A stretch of 64,000 nucleotides of DNA from Acinetobacter brisouii (lineage in GTDB: Bacteria; Pseudomonadota; Gammaproteobacteria; Pseudomonadales; Moraxellaceae): the NCBI RefSeq assembly GCF_008993995.1, contig NZ_BKNN01000007.1:1-64000 (forward strand). The letters are read 5' to 3'. This document shows, in pieces, positions 63,947-64,000 of this stretch. Positions within the stretch are counted from its first letter, which is position 1, and every line of letters begins with the position of its first letter. Below the pieces are notes generated by a model, which was not told the DNA's origin, did not search any database, and worked only from the letters and a program-made list of their open reading frames with translations. The position numbers and the translations under genes are program-made.

Positions 63947-63989
63947 AAAGCCACTGTTTTAGATTGGTAGTCGGGACAGTGGCTTTTTT
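63947..63989 (+). terminator. Long hairpin at window end
   Basis: AAAGCCACTGT (63947-63957) pairs with ACAGTGGCTTT (63976-63986) around an 18-base loop, followed by T-run on +. It lies between the antirepressor and the next, unseen gene. The minus-strand U-tract is short, so the + orientation is likelier. Confidence 0.65.
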
Positions 63990-64000
63990 ACACCTTAAAT

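Overview
The window looks like Acinetobacter-type (Moraxellaceae) chromosome with a lambda/HK97-type siphophage prophage in its right half. This placement is inferred from gene content (tusDCBE, ppiD-hupB, iscRSUA-hscBA-fdx, mfd), protein style and moderate-to-low GC; no search was run. No rRNA, CRISPR array or transposase was seen.

1-20,000, core genome: the 2-thiouridine sulfur relay tusDCBE; the periplasmic chaperone PpiD and HU on the opposite strand; a phasin-like protein; a membrane-anchored protein of unknown role; then the complete Isc iron-sulfur operon (iscR-iscS-iscU-iscA-hscB-hscA-fdx), whose promoter is overlaid by a close match to a type 1 IscR site. A membrane class III nucleotide cyclase, a HIT protein, Mfd, an RraA-like protein, a Rossmann oxidoreductase, ribosomal protein S20, a histidine phosphatase and CysQ follow.

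20,000-35,100, methylated-amine and one-carbon cluster: purU-folD plus four sarcosine-oxidase-type genes (better read as N-methylglutamate dehydrogenase mgdABCD) and a P-II protein run on +. On - lie a dimethylamine monooxygenase set (DmmA-like protein, reductase, DUF3445 haem subunit, GcvT-family protein), an XRE-cupin regulator, two GNAT acetyltransferases, and a trimethylamine monooxygenase (tmm). The implied route is TMA to TMAO, DMA to methylamine, and N-methylglutamate to glutamate, with released C1 units passing through FolD and PurU to formate. TMAO demethylase and the N-methylglutamate-forming genes (gmaS/mgsABC) are not in the window.

35,426-64,000 (continues past the end), prophage: the left junction cuts a tRNA-Met gene exactly at its anticodon loop. 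Just inside is a four-gene rightward accessory operon: a 67-aa protein, an Aca2/YdiL-family (DUF1870-like) helix-turn-helix protein, a zinc-ribbon charged protein and a 222-aa unknown. Its promoter carries a palindrome in the -35/-10 spacer, and an RNA hairpin abuts the Shine-Dalgarno. This is the architecture of an anti-CRISPR locus, and it is the best candidate here for an undescribed system. The rest runs leftward in late-gene order: antirepressor, small early genes, HNH, TerS, TerL, protease, capsid, portal, connectors, tail tube, G/GT chaperone with a GGGAAAG -1 frameshift, a secreted moron-like protein, tape measure, M, a fibre-like gene, L, K, I, J, two accessory tail genes, and a holin-endolysin-Rz/Rz1 lysis cassette. 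Integrase, repressor and replication genes must lie beyond 64,000.
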